The notes under the pieces are model-generated. The model did not search any database. It saw only the letters and a list, made by a program, of their open reading frames with translations, and was not told the DNA's origin. A DNA stretch of 64,000 nt. It comes from Anaeramoeba flamelloides (Eukaryota; Metamonada; Anaeramoebidae). Every line of letters starts with the position of its first letter. The stretch's first letter is position 1. This document shows positions 26,116 to 38,000 of the stretch, in pieces. Made by a program: the position numbers and the translations under genes. The stretch spans positions 5,270,001 through 5,334,000 of the forward strand of contig JANTQA010000029.1 in the NCBI GenBank assembly GCA_027625915.1. The letters run 5' to 3'.

Positions 26116-27179
26116 TTAAAAATTTCAAAACTCAAATTCTTATGTCACCATTAAGAAAAACAACAATGTTCGTTTTGAACTTCTACTGGTATTTGAATAA
26201 TAAATAGGAAACAATTTTCGCTTCATTTTCCATACTTTTCTTTTACAAACCAAGTCCTCAAACGAAGTGTGTTGGTATTTGTGGTCTCTATTTGAAAAAG
26301 AAAATGAAAATGAAGTGAAAAATTTTTCACATTTATTCAACAAATATCAGGATCTAAGTTCGAATAGAATTCCAAAAGAAACCAATATGATCTCTTAACA
26401 ATCACTTCCGCAATTTCAATAACCTTAAAATAACACATTTTTACCAAGTAACTATTGATCTTGAAATAAAAAACATTTTTGCAACTGAATTCGGTTTCAA
26501 AAAAAAATCGAAAAAAAAAAACAAAAATCGAAAAAAAAAGAAATGTGAAAAAATGATTTCAATTTTGAAAATTTCCCAAATAAAAATTTCTTCTAATATC
26601 GATACAAACACTTTAAAAAATGTTTTTCCCATTACACCTAGGCCCCTTTTGACTGAAAAATAGTTTATATCTATATATATACAACAGAGAAAGATAGTTA
26701 AAGAGAGGGAGAGGGAGATTGAGAGTGTGTGTGTATGTGGATAATAGGCAGTTACTATTGTTACAAACCCGCCAAACCTTTAGCTTATCTATGATAAAAG
26801 GAAAATACATCCAGTGATGCACATTTTCCCCGCTATAGCTTGTTTTTAAGGTCAAGCTATAGCATATTACAAAAGATGAATTTTTTAAAAGAATAAATAT
26901 AACTGATTGAAGAAAAACAATCAAATTTCAATACTTTACTATAAATAATTATTAATGATCAACAAATTTATGAACAATTTTCAAAAAATTTTGTGAACTT
27001 TAATTTCTAAACACCTTATAATAAAAAGAATAACAAATTAAACTGTTTAATAACATCTTCCTTCTTGGTTAGTAGTTTTAAATTTTGAATTACCCTTGCA
27101 AAACATTAATTATGGGGGATATAATCTTGCCTAAATTATAGCTATGGATAAAGAATTCTAAATAAAATTAGAGTTTCAA
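26116..27179. other. Non-coding stretch with purine microsatellite
   Basis: A GAGAGGGAGAGGGAGA/GTGTGTGT tract lies at 26695-26740, preceded by a short TATATA run. Nothing else could be supported. Confidence 0.45.
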
Positions 27180-27690
27180 AAAGTGTGTTCGAGTGCCTAG
27201 GTGTTTTTAATTTAAGAAATAAACCAAAAATTTAAGAAAATTTCAGTTTATTTCCTAAAGTAAAAAAAAAACCAAGGAAGTTTTCCAGAATTTAAAAGAA
27301 TTGAATAAAATTTTTGATTTTTCTCTATTCTTTTAAACAAAGGAAAACCCAACCTCAGTATTATAAAATTTTTGAAATGAAAAGAAAACCGAATAAATTT
27401 TTTTTTTCATTTTAACAAGTTTAAAAAATCCCAAAAGTCCCCTTTGTTGAATTTTTTTCTTTTGTCTGTACAATCCATTGATTTTCAAAATAAACAGAAA
27501 ACTCAAGAAGGGCTAAAGGTATTTTTCAAAAATTCAAAAGACTTAAGTAAAATCACATATTTTCTTTTTAATTTTTTCTAATTCTTGAAAACATATTTAC
27601 TAAAAGTATCTTTATAATTTCAGAAATAAAAAGGAAATTTATTTAATTTTCAGTTTATTTCTCAAATTAAAAAAAAATGCCAACTCTAAA
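27180..27690. repeat. Decayed hairpin array, locus 1
   Basis: Contains GAGTGCCTAGGTG, then short imperfect palindromes centred near 27225, 27300, 27400, 27490, 27560 and 27640. Several halves match the 37.6-38.3-kb array, including AAATAAACAGAAAACTCAAG and the GAATTTAAAAGAATTGAATA unit. Linkers are degraded relative to the later locus. Confidence 0.55.
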
Positions 27691-27802
27691 CACGAGGCAA
27701 TATTTTTGAATCGCCCCCATCGGCAATAATAATAATACTAATAAAAATAATATATTTTTTTAATATAATTATTATTAAAAATTTTTTTTTTGGAATATCC
27801 GA

Positions 27803-28003
27803 TATAGTTAGTTCCACGTTTAAAGCATAAAATTACAACGAAATTTGATGCAAAATAAAAATTTCAAATTAAACACAAAAAGTAAAATTTTGTTTTTTCA
27901 CACTTTATTTTCCTAGAATCCAAATTTTGTGCCTTAATTAGAGATTTTTTTTGAGCATTAAATTTCGTTGAAAGTTTGTGCATTCAATGTGGAACTGAAT
28001 GTA
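27803..28003. mobile_element. ~200-base TA-flanked MITE, copy 1
   Basis: Left end TA-TAGTTAGTTCCACGTTTAA; right end, reversed, TA-CATTCAGTTCCACATTGAA. The interior matches the element at 29571-29770 (AAAGCATAAAATT, CCAAATTTTGTG, TTAGAGATTTTTTT, TTAAATTTCGTTGAAAGTT). TA flanks and the CAGT-like tip fit a Tc1/mariner-derived MITE. Confidence 0.7.
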
Positions 28004-28217
28004 ATTCAAATAACAGTTATTTTAATTATAGTATATTATTAAAATGTTTTTTTCCTTATTTTTGAGATTTTCTTAATAAATCTATGAGATTCATTACTAA
28101 AATGATCCAATATATATATATTTTTTTGTGAAGTCTATCTTCTATTGATATAGCAAAATAAAAATTTTTTTACAAAAAACCAAATTGTTATAGTTTTTTA
28201 TTTTTATGTTAAATCTA

Positions 28218-28918
28218 AACTCTTCTTCAAACAAAAGGGCATACCTCTCAAATCATCAATAATATTGATTTTGATGTTTATAAGAGAATTACTTATTGGT
28301 GATTTTCATTTTAATTATTCATTTTTTCATTTTTTGTTTATTTATGGATATTGAACAGTTGGAAAATAAAAAAGCAAGATAAGAAGAAAATAATCAGGAA
28401 ATAATCTGTCAATCTAAAAATGGAAACAGTTTAAGTTTGATTTCTAATGAGCTAGATATAGGAATTAATAAAGACCATTATTGAATTGATGTGTATAACA
28501 TAGAAAAGAGAAAATGATAAAAAAAAAACAATTACAACAAAAAACTCAGATGAATTGCGTCTTTATCTTTATAATAAGACTTAAAAGAAAAAAAAATTGA
28601 TATTTAAAGCAGTTATCAATAAAATATAAACAACTTTTTCTCAATTCAAAGTATTCAAAGATTTTTATTGATTTGATATTTTTTGTTCTTTACTATTTAC
28701 AAAACAATATTTCTCATTTCAAATAAAATGGCCGATCAATTTTTCAAATATTGAATTTTACTTTTTATTATTTTGTTTTTAATGAATTTTAAATATTTGG
28801 TTGTATGTTTTTTTTTATGTTTTAAAGCGTTTTTATATTTTAATATAATACTACAATTAATTTGATTCGATTATTAATAATTCTTGAAAATTTTTATACC
28901 CTTTTATTTGAAAAAAGT
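28218..28918. repeat. Dispersed repeat R2, copy 1 (~700 bases)
   Basis: Direct repeat of 34354-35060. On the plus strand both copies contain a decayed frame that includes MDIEQ, SLISNELDIGINK and a QELSIKYKEPF-like segment; it is better preserved in copy 2. The protein family is not recognised. Confidence 0.65.
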
Positions 28919-29570
28919 GTTCTTTACAAACAGCACAAACCACAAAGTTGTAATGGGGAGTGGTATTACAATTCATATCAAAATAATTAAAAATTTCAGA
29001 GTTAATCAAATTTCTATACTATAACCTTTCAATGAAAAAATAATTAAATGGACTTCTTCTTAAGTGTTTTTAGGACTTTTTACCCAAGGTTTTGAGAATA
29101 AAAATAAAAAAAAACCAAAAAATTCATTTTTTCAAAAAAAAAATAATTTTAATCTTACAAGAAAAGATTGTATCATTTCCAATCAATGCAAAAGGATATT
29201 TTTAGCATATGTGTTCAGAATTCATTTGAAAGTATTCTCTGTAAAATATTTTAGAATAAAAATAAAACATTTGTTAAATTTTCATTGTAATTTAGTTGTA
29301 TTTAGAATTTTGATACTTTAACTCTCAGAGAAAATGTTTCTATTATATATAATTAAATTCTGTATTTTCCAAAAACTGCTAAAAAACGATTTGAAAGATG
29401 AAGAAGAGATAGTGAATTTGAGCAATTTGTATTTACAAAATGCCAGATGTTAAGGGATTTGTGAAAAACAAGGATAAACCGAAGATCAAAGTATGTTGTT
29501 ATCAGGTGCAACCACATTAGTTCTACAAGATTCAAATATCTTTAAAAATACCTGAATAATCTTGTAGTAA

Positions 29571-29770
29571 TACAGTCAGTTCCACTTTTAAGGCACAAAC
29601 TTTACACAAAAATTAAGGCTCAAAAAAAAACCCAAATTAAAGCATAAAATTCAGATTTTTGTAAAATAATTTGTGGAAAAAAACAATCCAAATTTTGTGA
29701 CTTGATTTGAGATTTTTTTGTTTCTTAAATTTCATTAAAAGTTAGTACATTAAATTTGAAACTCACTGTA
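29571..29770. mobile_element. ~200-base TA-flanked MITE, copy 2
   Basis: Left end TA-CAGTCAGTTCCACTTTTA; right end, reversed, TA-CAGTGAGTTTCAAATTTA. Same family as 27803-28003. The better-kept CAGT tip makes the Tc1/mariner affinity clearer here. Confidence 0.7.
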
Positions 29771-30237
29771 TATGTTGATCTCATCAATTAAAAATAATCC
29801 TTGTATTAGTAGAAAAACCAAAAATTTCCAAAATATATATATATATTTCATCACAAATTTAGAGGTTGAATTATCATATTCGAGACACCAAAGTAGCAAA
29901 ATATCAATCTTAAATTTGTGGAGAAATGTAGATTAATAGCTAAAAAATTCGATTTTTTAAAAATTAAATAATTAACCAATAGATTTTTTGAAGAAATTAT
30001 TTCTGAAATCTTGGAAATATATCGATGTTACAATTATCAAAGAATTTAAGGGGAAACAAAACTAACCAGTCTTTGGATTTTTAATGTTGATGATTATTGA
30101 GTAAATCTTTGAAATTAAAAAAATTGAAAAAAAGTTCTTACTTTTGGAAGCTCTAAATACGAATTATTAAATACATAAAAATTATTATTTTAAGTTTCTC
30201 TTTTATAATTTTAAAAAGGAATTAAAAAAAAATTTTC

Positions 30238-30415
30238 TAGGGACTAGTCTCTAGTATATATATTTTTTTGATCAATTTCTAAATAAGGATTCCTTATCTA
30301 GAAATAAGTTTCATATTCAAAATAAACAGGGTTTTCAAATCTAAGTAATTATCAAAAAATTTTCTCAATCTGTATTAAATTTTGGTTAAAAATTTAATAG
30401 AGACTAGTCACTTAA
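30238..30415 (+). mobile_element. ~178-base TTAA-type MITE, copy 1
   Basis: Ends GGGACTAGTCTCTA and TAGAGACTAGTCACTTAA are inverted repeats. The interior (GATCAATTTCTAAATAAGGA, then TTCCTTATCTAGAAATA) is shared with the inverted copy at 48512-48690. The TTAA at the right end suggests a TTAA-targeting (piggyBac-like) family, but only as inference. Confidence 0.6.
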
Positions 30416-31094
30416 AGAAAATTTTTGATAATGATCATCAGTAAAAAATTGTAAAATTTTTTGTTCAATAAGAAGATAATATATTTTTTAGAGTCATAGA
30501 AACTATTTGAGCCAGATACCACTAATATTATTTACACTCAATTACAACATACTTTGATTATCGAGAAATCTATTATGAGGCTAGTTCCTTAAACAGAAAC
30601 TCTTTTACAATAAAAAAGTATTTTAAAAGTTTACACAAACTAATGATTTCTTCCTCAATTATTCAGAAAATAGGGTTGTAACACTTTTAAATCAATTTTT
30701 TTTTCTGGAGGGAAGTTTAATTCTCACGAATGGGCTTTTGAACATTACCTATTGAGATAATTTTCATAAGAGGATTTCGAAATTTAAAACTATCGTCCGT
30801 TCTTGACTCTAAACTTTTTTTCATTCTTAGGTATGGGTAACAGACGTGGTAAACAGATAACTGTTAAACAATAACATCTTTTGCTTATTGTTCGTTTTAA
30901 AAACTCGTAAAGTAATCAGAAGAATATTTAAACAAAATACAAAAACCCTTTGTTATCAAAAAAAAAAAAATTTAAAAAACTTATTCGTTTGTAAACTGTA
31001 GAATCAATTAACAAATAAATAAATAATCTATTGAAATTAAATCAATTGTTATCAATATGTTGAATCCACAACAGTGACAAAAAGGAATTAAATC

Positions 31095-31112
31095 TTCGAG
31101 AAGTCGAGTGAT
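31095..31112. promoter_or_regulatory. Possible heat-shock-type palindrome upstream of Hsp70-like gene
   Basis: TTCGAGAA (an inverted TTC-nn-GAA pair) is followed directly by the palindrome CGAGTGATACTCG, about 180 bases before the ATG. A full heat-shock element needs three alternating GAA units and only two are clear, so this is weak. Confidence 0.2.
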
Positions 31113-31286
31113 ACTCGAAAAACTGAAATAAAAATAATTTGAGTTTCCAAAGTAACAACGAACAAGAATTTATTTTTTTCAAAAAAAATATTCTTAATTT
31201 TGTTTTCATATTTTATTTTCTTGTTCTTTTATAAAATTTTAGAACTTCATAATTTCTATTTAACAAACATAAGAGTATTTCATTAA

Positions 31287-32051
31287 ATGAGTGAAAAAGA
31301 AAAAATTGTTATTGGTATTGATTTTGGAACCTCAAGAAGTGGCTTTGCATATTCCTTTATTGGCGACAAGGAGCAACAAATTTATGGGAACAACAACTGG
31401 ACTGATTTTAAAACCGATTCTGCGATCCTTTTAAAGAAGGACAAAAACGGAGACTGCAGAGGAGGAGCGAACTTGATTGAAATTGTAGAGTTTGGACAGG
31501 AGGCAATTCGCAAATACGTCGAAATGTTAGAGGAAGAAGAAGGGGAGCTGTATGAATTGTTTCGTTACTACAAAATGGCTCTATACAAGTCAAGGACGTT
31601 TGTCAAGTCTGTTGCAGGAAGTGTCTTCAAACTCGTTGATGTAATTGCAATGTCCCTGCAATGGATCAAAGACACAGCACTCCAGCACATCAATCTGACT
31701 GTCAGGACACCCATTGAAACCGATCAGGTCCGATGGGTCTTAACAGTTCCTGCAATTTGGACAGAAAAGGCAAAGCATTTTATGCGGATGTGTGCACACC
31801 GTGGGGGCTTGATTGACAATGAAGACTCCGAGCATTTGCTTTTAATTCACGAACCTGAAGCTGCAGCGATCGAAGGTTTCTTCTCCGCAAACCCTATTGT
31901 CAGCGAAGAGGTCTTTGAATCGGGTAAGGTTTTGATTCTTGACGCAGGTTCAGGTACTATCGATATTACAGTTCTTGAAATTGATAGAAGCAAACGAGAA
32001 AACTCTGATAAGGTTTGATTATTAAATTTTTATTTAACATTTTAATCTTTT

Positions 32052-32087
<36 letters not shown>

Positions 32088-35000
32088 GTTTGGAAAAATT
32101 GATGCACTCTACTTAACTTTCCTCTGAAACACATTTTTTTCTTTTTTGAAAAATTTGGTTGTTATGCTTTTTAGATGCTTTTATTTCGTTTTAATCTCTT
32201 TTGGGTTGAAAAAAAATGAAAACACATTGAATATTTGGTTGTAGATTTTTTTTTTCTTCTTTCTTTTCCAAAAATACTTTTTTCTAATTTTTTTTTATTC
32301 AATGAACTTTTTTTCACTTAACAATCAATTGATCAAAATCTATTTTTTGTTCTTTGTATTGTTTTGTTACAAGAATAAAACAAAATAGTTTTTTCTCTTT
32401 ACTTGACGGTAACATTCAAAAAAATTGTCTTTTTTGATTTTCATAAAGGATCGCATTTGGAATTTGCAATTTTTTCCTTATTATTTTTTATTTTTATTTC
32501 CTTTTTTTAAACTATCAACTTTGCTCCTAAAATGAGATTGTTTTTTTACACCTCAAATGACACACAACTTTCTTTAATTTAAAATATTCTTTCGTCCCAT
32601 TATTATTACAAATCTAAAAATTTTTTCTTTTGGGAATGCTATTTAAGGAATTGAAAAACATTTTAATGAACAAAGAGCAATACTTAAAAATTGAAGAGAA
32701 ACAAATCAAAGTGAATGGCTGTTCTTTCTCAAAAGATGGGGAGTTATATTTATTTCAAAAACTTATTCTCATTAAAGTGGATACTGAGGAACAAAAAGAA
32801 AGTTGAGCAGACTTTAAAAAACATTTTTTTTCAGAACTTGTCAAAAGGTGTAAAAAACAAATTTAACACCAAAAACGTAAAAAAGGAATACCAAAAAGTA
32901 AAAAAAGTGACGAAAACACGTTTCATAATTGCAGTTATTTTTTAAGACATCTGAAAATTTGTTGAGCTTCAAATTAAAAGGTGAAAATTGTTAAATTTCA
33001 ACATCTTATTTGGTTAAAAAAAAAATTTCTGAAATTTCAGGCTTTGAATTTAAACAAAACATAAAAATCTACCAGGTTTTCGTCTACTAATTTGATTAAG
33101 ACTGGCAATGAGACAAAAACTTGTTAATTGGGTTTCTGGGGTTTTCCCTTTCGCATTTATTCCTATTATTTGATTTAAACGCATAAGAAGTGGAAAAATT
33201 CAATCAATAAATATTTTATTACCTTTTGAAAAGTCTTTTAAAATCATATAGACAAAACTGATCGATTTTAAATAAATATCTAAATATCAAAAAGTGAGTT
33301 TGTGAAAAAAGTGTTATTTTTATACTTTTTAGAAAATTTCAATCTATTGATCTCATTCATTAGGTTAATTGATTTTGGGTGAAAAAGTTTACTTTCAATT
33401 AAATTAAAACAATTAAATTAAAATTACATGATTTTTGAAAAAGTCTTTTAATCGATAAGATTATAAATTTGGTTTCTCTGAGTGGAAATGACCAAAAAAA
33501 AAGGTTAATTTTTCAAAAAATTTAATATATTAGTGTTTATTTTTACACTTATAATGGGCACTAATTTTTTTTTTTTAATTGCTTTTTTGCCTTTTTTTTT
33601 GATAAGGATTATGTACCCTGGAATGGGAAAAAGGATTATTTTTTTTATCTTGCAATCATAAATATTTATCTATATATTTTAAATCCATCATGTTTTAAAA
33701 AACAAGAAAAATTTTTGATTCTAAATAAAAGGATGAAATCAGTCCAAATTCTCAAAAATTGATTATTTGATAAAAAAAAACTTTTATGAATCTTTTTAAT
33801 TTTTCGGTCTTGTTCAAAATGAAAAATAATTTTCTTTTAGTTTGCTTTATTGTTTTAATGAACGAAAAAGGAATTCTTCCAAGAACCTTTGATAAAATTT
33901 CAAAGAAACAACTAAAATGTTACAAAAAAAATTATTTTTTAATAATTCCAAAGAAAAAAATATAAAACAATTTAAAAATGAAAAAAAGTTTTTTTTAATT
34001 TATTTTAATTATTAAAAAAAAATTGAAAATGATTTCAAACAATCTTAGTAAGGCTTCTGGATGTAAAAATTCTAAGACCAAGAGTTTGGGAGTTCTTGCT
34101 GATTGTAGTCAAATTTAACTTTCTTCAAAAGTTTGAGATCGGGCTTAATGTTCTTGTGCCTATTACTACCAATATTTTGGGAGTGTTGGTAACTTCTATT
34201 ACAATTTCTAATTCTTTTTGAAGTTTTCCAATCTTCTTTGAATGTTTTTTAAAGTCAATAGTTTGAGGGAGGCTTTCCCCCCTCTAAAATATATACTTCT
34301 TTTTGAAGGTTTTGAATCTGGTTCGTTATTTTCGTGTTTATCACTGCTAATAAAATCTTTTTCAAACAAAAGGGTACACCTCTCAAATCATCAATAATAT
34401 TGGATTTGATTGTTCATAAGATAATTACTTATTAGCGATTTTCATTTTAATTATTCATTTTTTATTTTTTTTTTATTTATGGATATTGAACAGATGGAAA
34501 ATGAAAAAAAAAAAAAAGATAAGAAGAAATTAATTTTAAAAATAACCTACCAGTATAAATGGAAAAAGTTTAAGTTTGATTTCGAATGAGCTAGATATAG
34601 GAATTAATAAAGAACATTATTGGATTGATTTATGGAACAAAAAAAAAAAAGAAAATATTGAAAAAAACAATTCCAACAAAAAACCCAGATGAATTTAGGC
34701 TTTATATTGAAAATGAGACTATAAAGAACAAAAGTTTGACGTTTCAAGAGTTATCAATAAAATATAAAGAACCTTTCACTCAATCCATCTTGTTCAACGG
34801 TTTTTATTGATTTGATAATTTTTTTTCCCCCAACAATTTGTAAAATGAGATTTCTCATTTCAAATAAAATGGAATATCAATTTTAAAAATATTGAATTTT
34901 AATTTTTATTGTTTTGTTTTAATGAGTTTTAAAGATTCAGTTAAGTGTCTTTTTTTATGTCTTAAAGAGTTTCTTATATTTTAGAATGATAATACAATTA

Positions 35001-38000
35001 ACTTGATTCAATTATGAATAATTCTTGAAAATTTCTGTTCCCTTTTATTTGAAAAAGAGTTTATTTTTGAAAACTTTTTTGTCAAACTTTTTTAAATTGA
35101 CTAAAACACAAATCTCAACACCAATTTGATCCAATTTACCATTTTGTAATAAAATTGGGTCATTAAAAAAAAAATTTGTAACATGAAATTTGTTTTCATT
35201 TTTGTAATTGTCCAGATTAATTAGATAAAATTTCAATTATTTTATATAATTGACCCTTAAACCAAATAAATAAGAAATGATCAGAATAATACACATCAGA
35301 TAATAGTAGATATCCGTATGAAGCAAATCTAATAAATCAATAGATTTTCTGAAAAAGCAATACTCTTATGAAAAAACTATTAATCACCTGAATTAAAAAA
35401 TCGAAATTAATCTTGAAAATATAAATTTCAACACTTTAGAATTCCAATGAAAGGCTAAAACAAGAAAACTTTGGCTTTAATTGTAAAATTGACTAAAAAT
35501 CCAAACTCTGTTGTTTTAATTGAATTCTCTCCAAAAAATGTTTATTTTTAATTATATAAAAATACCAAAAAGAAATCCTATTTTTAAAAATATAAACTTA
35601 TTTGAAAAATTTAATTTAAAAATATTTCTAAATAATAAATCAAACAATTTAGATTATTTTTTAACAAATTCTAATAATTTAAAACTCAATAAAACAAAGA
35701 CTAAAAAGAATTTTATTAGTGATCATAACACAATTATTCATTAATTTGAAATAAGTTCAAATTGGTAAATCAATGATATCTATAAAATTAAAGTTATTCC
35801 AACCTTTCAAGATCACTTTCTCCAATTTTTTTCTCTAAAAAACTTTAATTTAAATGTAGAAAATTTTCTTTTATTTTAAAAAAAGTATAAACAAAAAGAA
35901 AGAATAACTTTTAATATCAAACAAGATAAATTAATAATTTACTTTATAAAATGTTTGATAAAAATGAAATATTACATAAAATCAAAAAGATTAATGAATT
36001 AAATTACTTAAAATTACTTAATCAAATAAATGAAGAATATAATAAAAATAAAAACTTTTGGAAAACATTAAATAAAATCAGAGAAACTTCAACAAAAATG
36101 TTTTTAAATAATGAAACCCTATTCAAAGTGTATAACGATTTTGTAAAATCAATTAGTCAAAACATAATACTAGTATTATTAATTATATTAAAAAATTTAA
36201 AATTAAGAAAAATTCATTGACTCCAATTGACTTTTAGGAAATTTTTGATCAAGATAAAATTAAAGAAATTATCAAATTCCAAAAAAATAAATCAGTTAAA
36301 GAATTTGACAAAATAAATCATTATAAGTTTATAAAAAAACAACCAATACAATATTTATTAAATTATGGTTATTTTATTAAAACAGTTCAAAATATTTTTT
36401 TAAAATTGGATAACAGACGAAACTGAAAAAAGTATAAATTTTATTAAAAAAAGAAATTTATTATTTATTCATAAATCGGGGGATGAAGGCGAACCATTAA
36501 ATTATCGAACTATCTCTATAAATCAATCTCTTCCAAGATTTTTTTTTAAAAAATTGATATATTTTGGAATTTAAGGCTCTTGGGACTTAATGTCAAAAAA
36601 ACAATTTGGATTTACAAAATATTTTGGAACAAGAATTGCTGTTTTATATTTATTAAGGAAATTTAAAAAAATAAAAAATAAAAATAAAAATACAGAATAT
36701 TTTGTAGTTACTATAGATATACAAAAATGCTTTGACTCTATACAACACTTATTAATATATCAACCTATTAAAAAATTTATCAAAATTGAAACAATTAAAA
36801 ATTGTCTCCTAAGATATTATAAAAAAGAAGGAAAAGGAGTTTATCAAGGAGATCCCTTATCACCAATTTTTTTCGCATCTATATCTCATTTTCTACTAGA
36901 AAAGTTAAAAAAAACTTGCTATTCATGTTCAATTGTATGCAAATGATCTTATTCTCATTTTGAAGGTGCCTTTAATCTCTTTTCAAAATTAATTTAGAAA
37001 GGATTTTTTGAAATAATAAAAAGATTTGGGATGAACCCACATAATAAAAAAACGAAATATAAAAAAGAATTAAAAGGTATTTTTGATCTTGAAATTTGGT
37101 TAGAAAAAAAAAAACACATCTTGAATATAATTTCAAAAAAGTAAAAAAGTCATTGGAAACACTTAATCGATTGTTTCAACAAACTAAACTCAATAATAGA
37201 GTCAAAATAACTTCTTTCAAAGCTCTCATTTTAAGTCAACTTTATTATGGTCTCGAAATATTTGATTTGAAACAAAGTTATTTTGAAAGAATTGATAGAT
37301 TTATCAATAAATCAGTTACAAATTTCTTACAAATTAATATTAATTCACCACGATTAATTTATCAAACTGAAGCAAAAATTGATCTGGCTAGATTAAAAAT
37401 ATACCGAATAAAATTTATAAATTGATCTAAAAATTAGATTTCATAAATTTAAAAAAATTAAAAACCAGTACTAAATTTTTGAATACATGGAAATGAAAAT
37501 ATTAATTGGTATATTGAGGAATTAAAACTATTAGATTAAGAATTAAAAGTTTTTCGATTAACCAAATTGGAAAATTCAACTAGTTGGAAAGTTCAACAAT
37601 ATCTAAAAATTATAAAACAATAGAGAATTACAATTTCAAACAGCCGTGTCGTCAAGTGCCGTAGAGTGCCTAGGTTTTCTTGAGTTTTTCTTTCTTAAAT
37701 TCAAAAAAACCTAACCGTGCTTTTCTTGAGTTTTCTGTTTTATCTCCAAAATCTATTGATTTTACAAATAAACAGAAAACTCAAGAAAACCTAACGGTGC
37801 TTTTCCAAAATTCAAAAGAATAGAGAAAAATCTTTGATTTTATTCAATTCTTTTAAATTCTGGAAAAGATAACAACGGGTTTTTTTACCTTGAGCAATAA
37901 ACCGAAAATTAAATAAAATTTCGGTTTATTTCAGAAATTAAAAAAAACCTAATGGAAGTGTCGTCAAGTGCCGTAGAGTGCCTAGGTTTTCTTGAGTTTT

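Larger units (their letters stand above)
28919..31286. other. Intergenic region upstream of the Hsp70 gene
   Basis: Contains a TA-flanked MITE (29571-29770) and a TTAA-type MITE (30238-30415), with a possible further end fragment near 30555-30590 (CTAGTTCCTTAA). The last 450 bases should hold the Hsp70-like promoter. No coding content is visible. Confidence 0.5.

Noticed and set aside
26690-26860. A tRNA or other RNA gene in the GC-richer part of this intergenic region
   Set aside because: No A-box/B-box pair or cloverleaf could be drawn; it is a purine microsatellite beside ordinary sequence.
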